Assembly: GCA_016715065.1 (NCBI GenBank)
Contig: JADKBN010000006.1
Coordinates: 1-64,000, forward strand
Length of the DNA stretch: 64,000 nucleotides
Direction of reading: 5' to 3'
DNA from: Fibrobacterota bacterium
GTDB taxonomy: Bacteria > Fibrobacterota > Fibrobacteria > UBA5070
Both the position numbers and the translations under genes were made by a program. Under the pieces are notes generated by a model. It was not told the DNA's origin. It did no database searches and saw only the letters and a list, made by a program, of their open reading frames with translations. Below are positions 1 through 8,547 of the stretch, one piece after another; the first letter of the stretch is position 1; each line of letters opens with the position of its first letter.

Positions 1-1312
1 CGAATACCCGGTGTTGCGGCTGGAGTTCTGAACGCAGAGAATACGACAGCGTTCGTGCCCCTGGAAGGTTGCCTGGAAAGTCGTGTGTCGCGTTGAAACG
101 CGTTTCCGTGCATCCAGGACGCAGGATTGGCGCGTCAGTTTCCTGGGTGTGATCGAACGCCCACGAGCAGACGGGCAAGCGAGTTGTCGTACTCGTGGAT
201 GAATATGACAAGCCCTTGCTTCCAGACCATTGGCAAAAGGAACTTCACGAGGAGTACAAGAACGTCCTCAAGGCCTTCTACGGTGTTTTGAAGAGCGCCG
301 ACGCGCATTTGAAGTTCGTGCTTCTGACTGGAGTGACAAAATTTGGTCAGGTGAGTGTGTTCAGCGACCTGAATCAATTGACGGACCTCTCCACCGAAGC
401 CGCGTTTGCGGACGTGTGCGGCATCACCGAAGACGAACTGGTAGAGGCGTTCCGCCCCCGGAACTGGACAAGCTCGCGACTGTACAGAAGCTCCCCTTGG
501 ATGCCACCTTGGACGAAGTGCGCCGGATGTACAACGGCTATCGCTTCCATCCATCGGGACCAAGCGTATTCAATCCGTTCAGCACGCTCAATCTCCTGCG
601 CACCTGCGAGAGTCCGCGATTTCTGGTTCCAGACCGGCACTCCCACCTTCCTGGTGGAGTTGCTCAAGCAGGCCGATAGCGATGTGCGGGAATGGACGGG
701 ATCGAGGTGGGCGCATCGGAATTTTCCGATTACCGGTTGGACGCCGACCGCCCACTGCCCGTGATCTACCAGAGCGGGTACCTGACCATCCAGAGCTACA
801 GCCCGCGTCGGAAGCTCTACACGCTTGGCTACCCCAACGCGGAAGTCCGCAACGGTTTCCTGACGTTCCTGCTGCCGATGTTCACCGGTGCCGACAAAGG
901 GCGTGGCGGCTTCCACATCAGCAAGTTCAGCGAGGAACTGGAATCGGGCGACGTGGACGCCTTCCTGACGCGCTTGCGATGCTTCTTCGAGAAGATCCCC
1001 TACGACCTGAACGACCAGACGGAACGGCACTACCAGGTGGTCTTCTATCTTGTGTTCACGCTGCTGGGTCAGTTCGTCGAGACGGAACTGAAATCGGCCA
1101 ACGGTCGCGCCGATGCGGTGGTTCGCACCGACACACAGGTGTTCGTGTTCGAGTTCAAGCTCAACGGCACCGCCGAGCAGGCGTTGGCCCAGATCGACGA
1201 TCGCGGCTACGCCGTGGCGTGGCAGGCCGACGCTCGGCAGGTGGTGAAGGTGGGCGTGGAGTTCGACCGCGCGACGCGAAATCTCGGGCGGTGGGTGATC
1301 GACGGGATTTGA
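1..1312 (+). pseudogene. AAA-ATPase-like / PD-(D/E)XK nuclease family protein, broken by several frameshifts, 5' end outside window
   Basis: Pieces of one protein occur in different frames. EYPVLRLEF lies at 2-28, then a stop follows. TGKRVVVLVDEYDKPLL starts near 171 (Walker-B-like strand), and the frame continues to about 450. LDEVRRMYNGYRF and NPFSTLNLL appear in another frame at about 510-600, FWFQTGTPTFLVELLKQ in a third stretch at about 620-670, and the C-terminal half is open from 692 to the TGA at 1310-1312. That last part carries GRADAVV followed by VFVFEFKLNG, the GxxD...ExK core of PD-(D/E)XK nucleases. The order matches the AAA-ATPase-like plus PDDEXK family (PF09820/PF08011 type), which is common in anaerobes and of unknown role. 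At least three frame changes plus stops make a functional product unlikely. Sequencing error near a contig end cannot be excluded. Confidence 0.8.
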
Positions 1313-1455
1313 GGTCCGATCCCAACGGAAACTGCTGGAGTCTATTGCAGGAAGCATCGTTGGCGATGGCGGAAACCCGTTCTAATACAATGGATTCGAT
1401 TCAGGATTCCTTGATTTGGTGAGTTATCATTTTTCATCCAGCAAGGGTTTGTCCG

Positions 1456-2570
1456 ATGAAACGTTCCTCGGTCCTTTTTACGGTGGCGGTATGCTGTGTC
1501 CTGCATAGCAATCCTCGCCCAGCCGTCGACATCAGAACTCGACCCCGGGGACGGTGGCACCTGTGTTCAGCCCAGCGAGCGGCACCTACTCTGCTGCGCA
1601 GTCGGTGACGCTCAGTTCGGCGACCAGCGGGACGACGATCTACTACACCACGGACGGCAGTACTCCCACCAAGGCCTCGACGCAATACCGTCCAGTGGCA
1701 GGAAGCGTCAAGCGCGCCAAATCGCCGTGAGGAGCGGAGTGACGACAAGTTCTGTCGGTATGGCGATGTACACGATATCGTCGGGCGATACGGTGGCGAC
1801 CCCGGCGGGCAGGGTGGCGGCTCCTGTGTCCAGTCCGGGGGGCGGCACCTACTCTGCTGCGCAGTCGGTGACGCTCAGTTCGGCGACCAGCGGGGCAACG
1901 ATCTACTACACGACCGACGGCAGTACGCCGACCACGGCTTCGACGCAATACACGTCTGCGGTGACAGTGAGCGCGAGCAAGATGTTGAAGGCGATCGCCG
2001 TGAAGAGCGGAATGATGATAAGTTCTGTCAGCACCGCATCGTACACGATATCGACGGGCGGTACCGGTACGGAGATCCCTTGGAATAGCGAGATCACCTA
2101 CGGCAGCGTGACCCATGTGGGCCAGACGTACAAGACGGTGAAGATTGGCACGCAGACGTGGATGGCCGAGAACCTGAATATAAAGGTAGACAGTTCTTGG
2201 TGTTACCAGAACAGCGCAGACTCGTGTGCGAAGTACGGTCGTCTGTATCAATGGGCGGCGGCGATGGGACTGAACTCCAGCTACAACGGCAAGTTCTGGA
2301 GCGGGACGTTGCCTCATCAAGGGATCTGTCCGAGTGGCTGGCACGTTCCGAGCGATTCGGAATGGAGTACGCTTGCGACCTACGTCGGTGGAGCATCCAC
2401 GGCAGGCGCGAAGCGACGTGGGCAGCAACGCCTAAGGGCTTCTGGAGCTCGCCGGGGATTCGACGCGGGCCAACGCCTGGTCCGCGGCCTGAGCCGGGCG
2501 ACGACGCCGAAGCGGCAACGACTTCCAAAGGGCGGTTGTAGCGTCCGCTGCCCTCAAGGATGGTCCCTGA
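1456..2570 (+). pseudogene. FISUMP-domain surface protein with chitobiase-like repeats, frameshifted
   Basis: ATG at 1456 follows AAGGG and begins a signal peptide (MKRSSVLFTVAVCCVLHS). The coding frame then moves twice. A first chitobiase/hexosaminidase C-terminal-type repeat (GTYSAAQSVTLSSATSG, IYYTTDGSTPT) is in a second frame at about 1554-1690. A near-identical second repeat is in a third frame at about 1830-2050. The Fibrobacter major-paralogous domain follows at about 2090-2420 (TVKIGTQTWMAENLNI, CAKYGRLYQWAAAMG, GICPSGWHVPSDSEW). After GGASTAGAK the middle of the domain is missing or scrambled. The terminal SVRC motif is found at 2550-2561. Removing one C there restores SVRCLKDGP and a TGA at 2568-2570, so the original end is still readable. 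FISUMP proteins are exported surface proteins of unknown function. Confidence 0.8.
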
Positions 2571-2574
2571 GCAA

Positions 2575-2860
2575 GCGCAAGCGCGGCCGATGGCGTGAAC
2601 TGCGGCGAGAGCCGCCCGAAGCAGGCAGGGACCCCTGGGGCGCAAGTCCCAAAGAAACCGGCGGCAGGGTCCTGGCGCCGAGGGGGTTCGCAGGCAGCCG
2701 GCAGGGTTCCCGGGCAGACGGAATTGGATGGCCCCTGTGGATACGGCTTCAGGGCGCCAGCCTGTATTCGGAGCACGGGACAAGTCCCAAAGGCGCGGTA
2801 GCGCCTGGCCTTGAGGCGCCGGCAGCAGGAAGCTCCCAGCCGCGAGCCGGGCATTGGTGG
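2575..2860. other. GC-rich, hairpin-dense spacer between two broken convergent genes
   Basis: No credible coding frame. Several compact stems are visible. GCGGC-GAGA-GCCGC (2602-2615) has a GNRA loop. AGGCGC-GGTA-GCGCCT lies at about 2790-2805. GGGAC pairs with GTCCC in two separate places (2628-2632 with 2646-2650; about 2777-2788). CAGGGACCC (2626-2634) can pair with GGGTCCTG (2667-2674). The string AAGTCCCAAAG occurs twice, at 2644 and 2782. This could be a structured RNA, a palindromic repeat element or a degraded mobile-element end. I cannot assign a family. Confidence 0.35.
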
Positions 2861-5002
2861 GCTCCGATCCAGAATGGAAGCGTTGTGGGTCCGAGTGGAG
2901 TGGCGTACACCTCGGGAACGACCGTCCGCTGGTCGGGATTCAACACGGTGATGCTGTTGTCGGTAGCGTTCTTCACCAGCGAAAGCCGGTTGGAGCGAGG
3001 GCCCTGGAGGGGCGCGCGTTTGGACCCGGAGAGGGGAAGGCCCGCATTCATCTTGTCCCACAAGCCCTGGTAGGTGCTCTCCAAGCCGGACTTCTTGATG
3101 ATGTCTTGAGCTTCCGCTGGCCAATTCGCGTTCGGGTAGACCTTGATGTTGGTCATGGTGCAGCGCGGCCCGCCGGTCGTGATGGCCGACGAGGTCGTGT
3201 AGATGTTGTCGTAGTGGTTGTCGTGCTTGCGGCCCCAGTCGTTGATTTCCGCATTGTCTTGTCCCGGCGTGATCTCGAAGACCATGTTGCCGCCGTTGTA
3301 CCAGGCCGTGCCTTCGTCGGGGTGGATCACCCCCTGGAAGTGCGTGGTCGAGGCCTTGACGTAGTTGCCCCAGGTGGACGATCCGGGCTGGCTTCCCAAG
3401 GTGTACAGGGCGCCGCCGTCGTTGAGCGTTTTCATGCAATCGAACACGCGGTTGTTGCTGAATGAGTTGCGCTTGCTGGTGCGCGTGGGGTTGCCCGGCT
3501 TGGCGATGGAGTCGAAGTTGCACCAGCCCCATCCGATGCTCACGCCCACGTAGTTGAGCTTTTCGATGTGGTTCTGCACGACGGCCAGGCTGTCCACGAA
3601 GTAGGCCTGGATCGCCGTGTGCCCGGTGTACATCGTGGTCATGTCGTAGAGCAGGTTGTTCTTGATCAGGGTGTTGCGGCAGATGCCTTTGGTCGAGGCG
3701 TTGTACTTCTCGCGGGTGTTTGTGCTGGTTTCGTAGATGTGCTGGGGGTGTCCCACCTGGATGGCCGATCCGCCCACGTCGTAGATCGCGTTCCCGACGA
3801 TCTTGGAGTTCACCACGTCGTTGATGAATCCGATGCCTTCGTTGCCGATGTGCGCCAGGACGTTGTCCTCGAAGGAGATGGACGAGGCGTTGGAGACGTT
3901 GATCGCGCTCGACATGACCTCGTAGGCGCGGTATTCGTCGGCATGCCAATCGGAGTTCGCGTAGGCGATGCACCAGTTCGATCCTTGGACGGTGGTTTTA
4001 CCGGATGATCCAGCGATCGCTGGCAGTACCGCCTCGGTATTGGCGAAGGTGATTCCCTTGAAGGTGAGGTTCTGCACCCTGCTGGTCTTGGACGTGCCTT
4101 GGATCTTGAGGAGAGTTTCGGTGGCAGGGGCGTAGACCACGGCGGTGGACATGTCCTCGCCGCTTCGCTTGTAGTAATAGAGCGTTTTCGTGGCCTTGTT
4201 GAAGTAGAAGTTGCCGGCGGCATTCAGGAATTCGTAGGCGTTTTGGATGGTATGGGAGCCGGTTGCCGAGAATCCCGAAGTCCAGCCCTGATTGAGGGAG
4301 ATCGCGCCGAACGGCTGTTGGAGTTTCAGGATCCGGTTGGCGCCGCTGATCGCCTGGTCGCGCACGCAGATGATGTTCACGTTCCAGGTGGTGCCGTTGA
4401 CGAGCTCGACGTCGTCGGGATTTGTCAGTTCGGGAACGTCCGCGGCGAGGTACTGGATGCCGTCGAACTGGGAGCCGCTCTTCCACGCCTGCCGCCTGGC
4501 CCGCGGTCATGCTGTAGGTTCCCCAGCCGCCTTTGGAACCCACCGACTCTTGGTCATGTAAGCGCGTTTGTCGTTCACGATCAGGCTGCGCAGCTGTGGA
4601 TCGATCCAAGGTGGCCTTGTAGACGTTGCCGCTGGACAGTGTCCAGCCGGTGACCAGCGTCCCTCCGTTGAGGACGGGGATCTCCTTGCCGTAGGCCTCG
4701 TACACGATGCGGTGGCCGCTTGTTCCGCCGTCGGCGGGCGTGAATTCGATGGGCTTGGCGATGGGGTAGGTTCCGCCGCGCAGATAGACATGGATGTCTT
4801 CGGATTGGTTCGCGTTGATCCCGCGCACGGCATCCTTGGCCTTGGTGAGGGTCTTGAAGGGGGCTGCGAGCGTCCCTGGATTGGCGTCGTCCCCGGAAGG
4901 CGACACATAGAAATCGGCTGCTGTGGCGAGAGCAGAAGAAAGCAGGAGGCCAGACAGAAGGAGGGCAAAGCGAGGCCTGAAGAGAATTCCAGGGATGGAC
5001 AT
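2749..5002 (-). pseudogene. Secreted right-handed parallel beta-helix (pectate-lyase-like) protein, frameshifted
   Basis: Start ATG at 5000-5002 follows AAGGAAC. The N-terminus is a signal peptide (FALLLSGLLLSSALATA) and then ADFYVSPSGDDANPGTL, the usual opening of beta-helix polysaccharidases, with VYLRGGTYPI. The frame changes three times between about 4450 and 4630: TLDRSTAAQ, then QLRSLIVNDKRAYMTKS, then VGSKGGWGTYSMTAGQAA, then WKSGSQFDGIQYLAAD. It then stays open from 4380 to 2749. The long C-terminal part has helix rungs such as NVSNASSISFEDNVLAHIGN and NSKIVGNAIYDVGGSAIQVG. The last 40 or so residues run into the hairpin spacer, so the native C-terminus is probably lost. The family acts on plant or microbial polysaccharides; substrate unknown. 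Three nearby shifts suggest decay, or a poor-quality patch. Confidence 0.75.
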
Positions 5003-5219
5003 ACAAGGTTCCTTTCGCCGAAACGCGGCTCCCTTGCTTTGCATCACGGCACGGTGGGCACGGAAACGTCCGCACCGACCCGCGTAGGAAGCGAAGGTCT
5101 CCGGAAAGATCGCCGCCTTGGCAACGGTTTCCCGACGAATTCCGCTGGGGACTTTTGCCATTTCGTCAAAACCCGGGACGGGTAATCCGAGCGTCGGGTC
5201 GGTGGCGAAGAAAGGGCGT

Positions 5220-6404
5220 TTAGACGATTCTCTCGAGGGTCGCCACGGTCTCCACATGCGTGGTGCGGGGGAACATGTCCACGGGTACCGCCGAAAGGGT
5301 GCGGTAGCTCTTGGAAAGCCGCTCGATGTCGCGGGCCAGCGACCGTGGGTCGCAAGACACATACACCAAGCGCGGAATCCCGGATGATTCGATCGCGTCC
5401 GCTCCGGCTTCTTCCAAGCCTTTGCGCGGCGGATCCACGATCAGGCAATCCCAGCCTTCGCGCACCAAGCCGGCCAATCGTTCCGAAGCGTCGGCGCGCA
5501 CGAAGTGCATGTTGGTCACGCCGTTGGCCTTGGCGGCCGCACGTCCCGCCTGCACGGAGCGTGGGTTTTCTTCCAGGCCCAGTACCTCGCTGCAGCGGTC
5601 GGCCACCCACATCCCGATGGTGCCCAAGCCGCAATAGGCGTCCAGCACGCGCGAGCCTTCGCGGATGCCTTTGCGGACCTCGTCGTACAGACGCGGGGTC
5701 TGGTAGGGGTTGATCTGGAAGAACGTGGAGAGTTCGATATGGTAGGTGTGCTTGCCGAGCTTTTCCTTGATCCAATCGCGGCCCCACCAGGACTGTTCCT
5801 GCTCGCCGAGCACCACATTGGTGGAGCGCTCGTTGATGTTCTGCACCACGCCGACCAAGGTGCCATCTTCACCAGGCAATGCCTTGGCGGTGGCTTTGAG
5901 CAAAGTCTTCAACAGGGCCCGGTAGTGGGTGGGGCGCGGGCCGTTGGTCACCAGCCCCAGAAGGATTTCGCCGGTGCCGTGGGCTTTGCGCATCAACACG
6001 TGGCGCAAGAAACCTTCGCCCGAGCGCTCGTCGTAGACTGGGATCCGCTCGCGGTTGGCCCAGTCGCGCACCGCCATGCCCAGTCGCGTGAGGGCGGGGT
6101 CCTGGATGTGGCATTCCATCTGGTCCACCACTTGGTGAGATTCGCGCGCGAAGCAGCCCAGCGTGGCGATCTGCCGCTTGCTTTCGACGCGAAACGCGAA
6201 GGGCAGCTGCACCTTGTGGCGCCAGCCAATCGAGACCGGTGAGCCCGCGATGGGCGAGACCCGGATGCCCAGTGGGCCCAGCAACTCGCGGACGTGGCGT
6301 TCCTTTTCCGACAATTCCTCGTAGTAGGGACGGTGCAAGAAGGAGCACCCTCCACAGAGAGGGAAATGCCGGCATGGTGATGGAATGATTTCTGGAGTAG
6401 ACAC
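5220..6404 (-). CDS. rlmD: 23S rRNA (uracil-5-)-methyltransferase, RlmD/RumA type
   Basis: SAM-dependent enzyme that methylates a uracil C5 in 23S rRNA. About 394 residues. An N-terminal iron-sulphur signature C-x5-CGGC (CRHFPLCGGC) is present, with the fourth cysteine in VDQMECHIQDP. The usual N-terminal TRAM domain is missing, as in the shorter members. The fold motifs follow: STFFQINPYQ, VLDAYCGLGTIG (SAM binding), LIVDPPRKGL, YVSCDPRSLARD with the nucleophilic cysteine, and HVETVATLER with the general-base glutamate. The family includes RlmC, RlmD and bifunctional RlmCD, and exact site specificity cannot be read from sequence. Start chosen at GTG 6404; an upstream TTG at 6440 is in frame, but neither has a clear ribosome binding site. 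Divergent from tRNA-Ala. Confidence 0.85.
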   Translation of the reverse strand: MSTPEIIPSPCRHFPLCGGCSFLHRPYYEELSEKERHVRELLGPLGIRVSPIAGSPVSIGWRHKVQLPFAFRVESKRQIATLGCFARESHQVVDQMECHIQDPALTRLGMAVRDWANRERIPVYDERSGEGFLRHVLMRKAHGTGEILLGLVTNGPRPTHYRALLKTLLKATAKALPGEDGTLVGVVQNINERSTNVVLGEQEQSWWGRDWIKEKLGKHTYHIELSTFFQINPYQTPRLYDEVRKGIREGSRVLDAYCGLGTIGMWVADRCSEVLGLEENPRSVQAGRAAAKANGVTNMHFVRADASERLAGLVREGWDCLIVDPPRKGLEEAGADAIESSGIPRLVYVSCDPRSLARDIERLSKSYRTLSAVPVDMFPRTTHVETVATLERIV

Positions 6405-6446
6405 GTGCGGAGGCAAAGATAGGGCTTTCGGAGGACACAAAGACCC

Positions 6447-6475
6447 TTTACATGCGAAAGGGTGCGCCGTATATT
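6447..6475 (+). promoter_or_regulatory. Sigma-70-type promoter for tRNA-Ala
   Basis: TTTACA at 6447-6452 and TATATT at 6470-6475 are separated by exactly 17 bp and lie 57 bp upstream of the tRNA. This is the best-formed housekeeping promoter noticed in the window. Confidence 0.7.
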
Positions 6476-6531
6476 TTCTCTCCTCGACAAAACGAACCGC
6501 CTCGGCGGGGAGTTGGAATCGAGGAAATATC

Positions 6532-6606
6532 GGGGTTGTAGCTCAGTTTTGGTAGAGCACCACAATGGCATTGTGGGGGTCAGGGGTTCGAATCCCCTCA
6601 GCTCCA
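6532..6606 (+). tRNA. tRNA-Ala (anticodon GGC)
   Basis: Full cloverleaf. The acceptor arm GGGGTTG (6532-6538) pairs with CAGCTCC (6599-6605) with wobble pairs. The D arm is GCTC/GAGC. The anticodon stem CCACA/TGTGG encloses loop ATGGCAT with anticodon GGC at 6567-6569. The T arm is AGGGG-TTCGAAT-CCCCT and the discriminator is A. CCA is not encoded, so it must be added by CCA-transferase. Reads GCC, a favoured codon in this GC-rich genome. Confidence 0.95.
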
Positions 6607-6615
6607 TCCGATAAG

Positions 6616-6650
6616 AAAAGGCCTTCGGCAACCGCCGAGGGCCTTTTCGT
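6616..6650 (+). terminator. Intrinsic terminator after tRNA-Ala
   Basis: AAAAGGCCTTCGGC (6616-6629) pairs with GCCGAGGGCCTTTT (6634-6647) around a 4-nt loop. The descending arm ends in a TTTT run, 10 nt after the tRNA 3' end. Confidence 0.85.
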
Positions 6651-6837
6651 TTGTGGGATTCCGGACTTAGCGGAATCGAGGAAACCTCGCTGGTTGTATC
6701 CTAAGCAGGATACAATCTACAGTCGAGAGAACGAAGAAGCAACGATTCCGTTCTGCGTGCGCGGACGTGCTTCCAGGAAATCGACCTTGTATAAGGAGTG
6801 TACTCTTTCCTCTGCGCCCTTGTTCCCTGGAGCCCCC

Positions 6838-8292
6838 ATGATGTGCCGATTCCTGCTTTCCATTCTGGTCGCTTCGACGGTCTTCGCCCAAGATCGTCAG
6901 AGCCTGTCTGCGCCGGACAGTGGAAATATTTCGAAACATCAGGAGTCGGTGCGTTCGAAGCCGGGGCCTCTGGATGTGGCCTCTGGAAAGGAGCGGAGCC
7001 ATTCCAGGGTGAAGAAGCCGTTGAGTTCGAAGAGAGGAAAGGCCGCCTGCGAGGCGTTGTCGGTGGCGGAAGGCAGGAGGGATGTCTATGTGGGTATGGT
7101 GAAAGAATTGGGCAGGGAAGGACGAGACAAAAAATGGGAATGCGACACATCCAAAGGTGAATCCCAAAGCAAGTGCTTGGAGCAATTGCAATCCCTTCGG
7201 GAGATGTTCCGGCGAGATTCCCGGGTGCTGAACTTTTTGAATGGAAACGTCAGAAAATTCGAGGCTCTGTGCCCCGAGGATCGTTCTCCTGAAGGAAAGG
7301 CACGGGTGAAATACGAAAACATGGCGGCAGAAGATTGCAGACCGATGGGAGAGCCGAAGCGCTGCGAAGACGCCTTGTTCAATCTCGCAGACCTGAGATA
7401 TCAAGAGGATCGACGCAAGAATATCGTCGATCGCGAGAAGTGCGAGCGTGAACCCTCAAAGTGCGAGCACGACAAACGGGGCCAGCCGATTCTTTCCGCC
7501 CCCACCTTCGCCAAGGGTCTGGCGGCCCAGCGTGAATATCTGGAGAGGTTCCCGACAGGAGCAAGGCGCGATGTCATCTTGTACCGCATGGCATTCATCT
7601 ACGATCTGATGGGACGCTCCTCCGACGCGTTTCCGCTGTTGATGGAAATTTCGCGGAACTATCCGTACTTCCGACTATTGCCGGCGGCGCATCTTCGCAT
7701 CGGTGAGTCGTACTTCTCGGAGAAGAAGTACGACTCGGCCATTGCGTATTACGCCAAGGTGGATCCGAAGATGCCGGGCAACGAATCCCTCCTCGATCTC
7801 TCTCTCCTTCACAAGGCTGAGGCGCTCTCCATCTTGGAACGACACGAAGAAGCAGCGGATGTGTTCCTGTGGATCGCGGGGGAGGGGGTGAACGATGCGA
7901 AGACGCATCGGGAGCAGGCAAGCAAGGAACGGAAACTGATCAAGCCGAACGAGGCTGCGTTTCTCGCGATTGCACAGTTCCAGTTGGCGGCAACGAAAGA
8001 AATCGCCAAGCAAGGTGGAGACGCGGTCCGCGCCTACAGCCAGCCCACCACGAAGCGCTACCTGGATGCGGTGGAGAGCTGTCTCGCGAAGTACCCCAAC
8101 GCGAACGAAGCGCCCGCCATGGTCTACGACCGGTTTTTGTTCAGGATCAACGGGCACGACTGGTCCAGCGCGATCTCTGACGGAAATCGTCTAATCGAAA
8201 AATGGCCAAAATTCGACCGAATCAACGAGGTCCGATCCCGTCTAGAATTCGCAACCACGCAGGATTCGGCAAAGACGGATGGATCGCATTGA
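6838..8292 (+). CDS. Exported TPR-repeat protein
   Basis: 484 residues starting at ATG 6838, with a GGAG just upstream. An in-frame extension to 6565 would run through the tRNA and terminator and is not credible. The first 18 residues form a signal peptide ending in VFA-QD. A charged lysine/arginine-rich region (about residues 25-130) is followed by tetratricopeptide-like helical repeats from about residue 220, for example RDVILYRMAFIYDLMGRSSD, HLRIGESYFSEKKYDSAIAY and LLHKAEALSILERHEEAADV. This resembles the outer part of YbgF/BamD-like TPR scaffolds, but no specific family is recognised. Probably periplasmic, serving in protein assembly. Transcription likely ends at the strong hairpin at 8338. 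Confidence 0.75.
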   Translation: MMCRFLLSILVASTVFAQDRQSLSAPDSGNISKHQESVRSKPGPLDVASGKERSHSRVKKPLSSKRGKAACEALSVAEGRRDVYVGMVKELGREGRDKKWECDTSKGESQSKCLEQLQSLREMFRRDSRVLNFLNGNVRKFEALCPEDRSPEGKARVKYENMAAEDCRPMGEPKRCEDALFNLADLRYQEDRRKNIVDREKCEREPSKCEHDKRGQPILSAPTFAKGLAAQREYLERFPTGARRDVILYRMAFIYDLMGRSSDAFPLLMEISRNYPYFRLLPAAHLRIGESYFSEKKYDSAIAYYAKVDPKMPGNESLLDLSLLHKAEALSILERHEEAADVFLWIAGEGVNDAKTHREQASKERKLIKPNEAAFLAIAQFQLAATKEIAKQGGDAVRAYSQPTTKRYLDAVESCLAKYPNANEAPAMVYDRFLFRINGHDWSSAISDGNRLIEKWPKFDRINEVRSRLEFATTQDSAKTDGSH

Positions 8293-8337
8293 AGGGTAAA
8301 GCCCTCATGGGAGGGTTTGCGAAGCCTCTGGCTTGCC

Positions 8338-8377
8338 AACAAACCACCCCGCAGCTTGCTGCGGGGTGGTTTGTTAC
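8338..8377 (+). terminator. Strong intrinsic terminator (18-bp stem, GCTTGC tip)
   Basis: AACAAACCACCCCGCAGC (8338-8355), loop TT, then the exact reverse complement (8358-8375). Symmetrical, with A-rich and T-rich flanks, so it could act in both directions. Its tip and CCACC/GGTGG arms match the hairpin at 29711. Confidence 0.8.
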
Positions 8378-8547
8378 GGTCTCCGGGCCGCCCCGGAAAA
8401 GCCCGGCGCAGCCGAAGCCAAGAGGCGCAGCCGAACGCACCATGGCTACACTCAAAAACCCGCCACCGCGCCAATGGCTGGTGCGATCCGTCCCGCGAGC
8501 CTAAATTCAGCAAAGAACACGACTCATCCACCGTCGAGGATCGATCC

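Noticed and set aside
2644..2792. The two AAGTCCCAAAG copies as a CRISPR array or insertion-sequence ends
   Set aside because: Only two copies, the unit is 11 bp, there is no spacer periodicity, no transposase frame and no target duplication.
6565..6837. N-terminal extension of the TPR protein back to 6565
   Set aside because: The extension would translate the 3' half of tRNA-Ala and its terminator; the ATG at 6838 starts a clean signal peptide.
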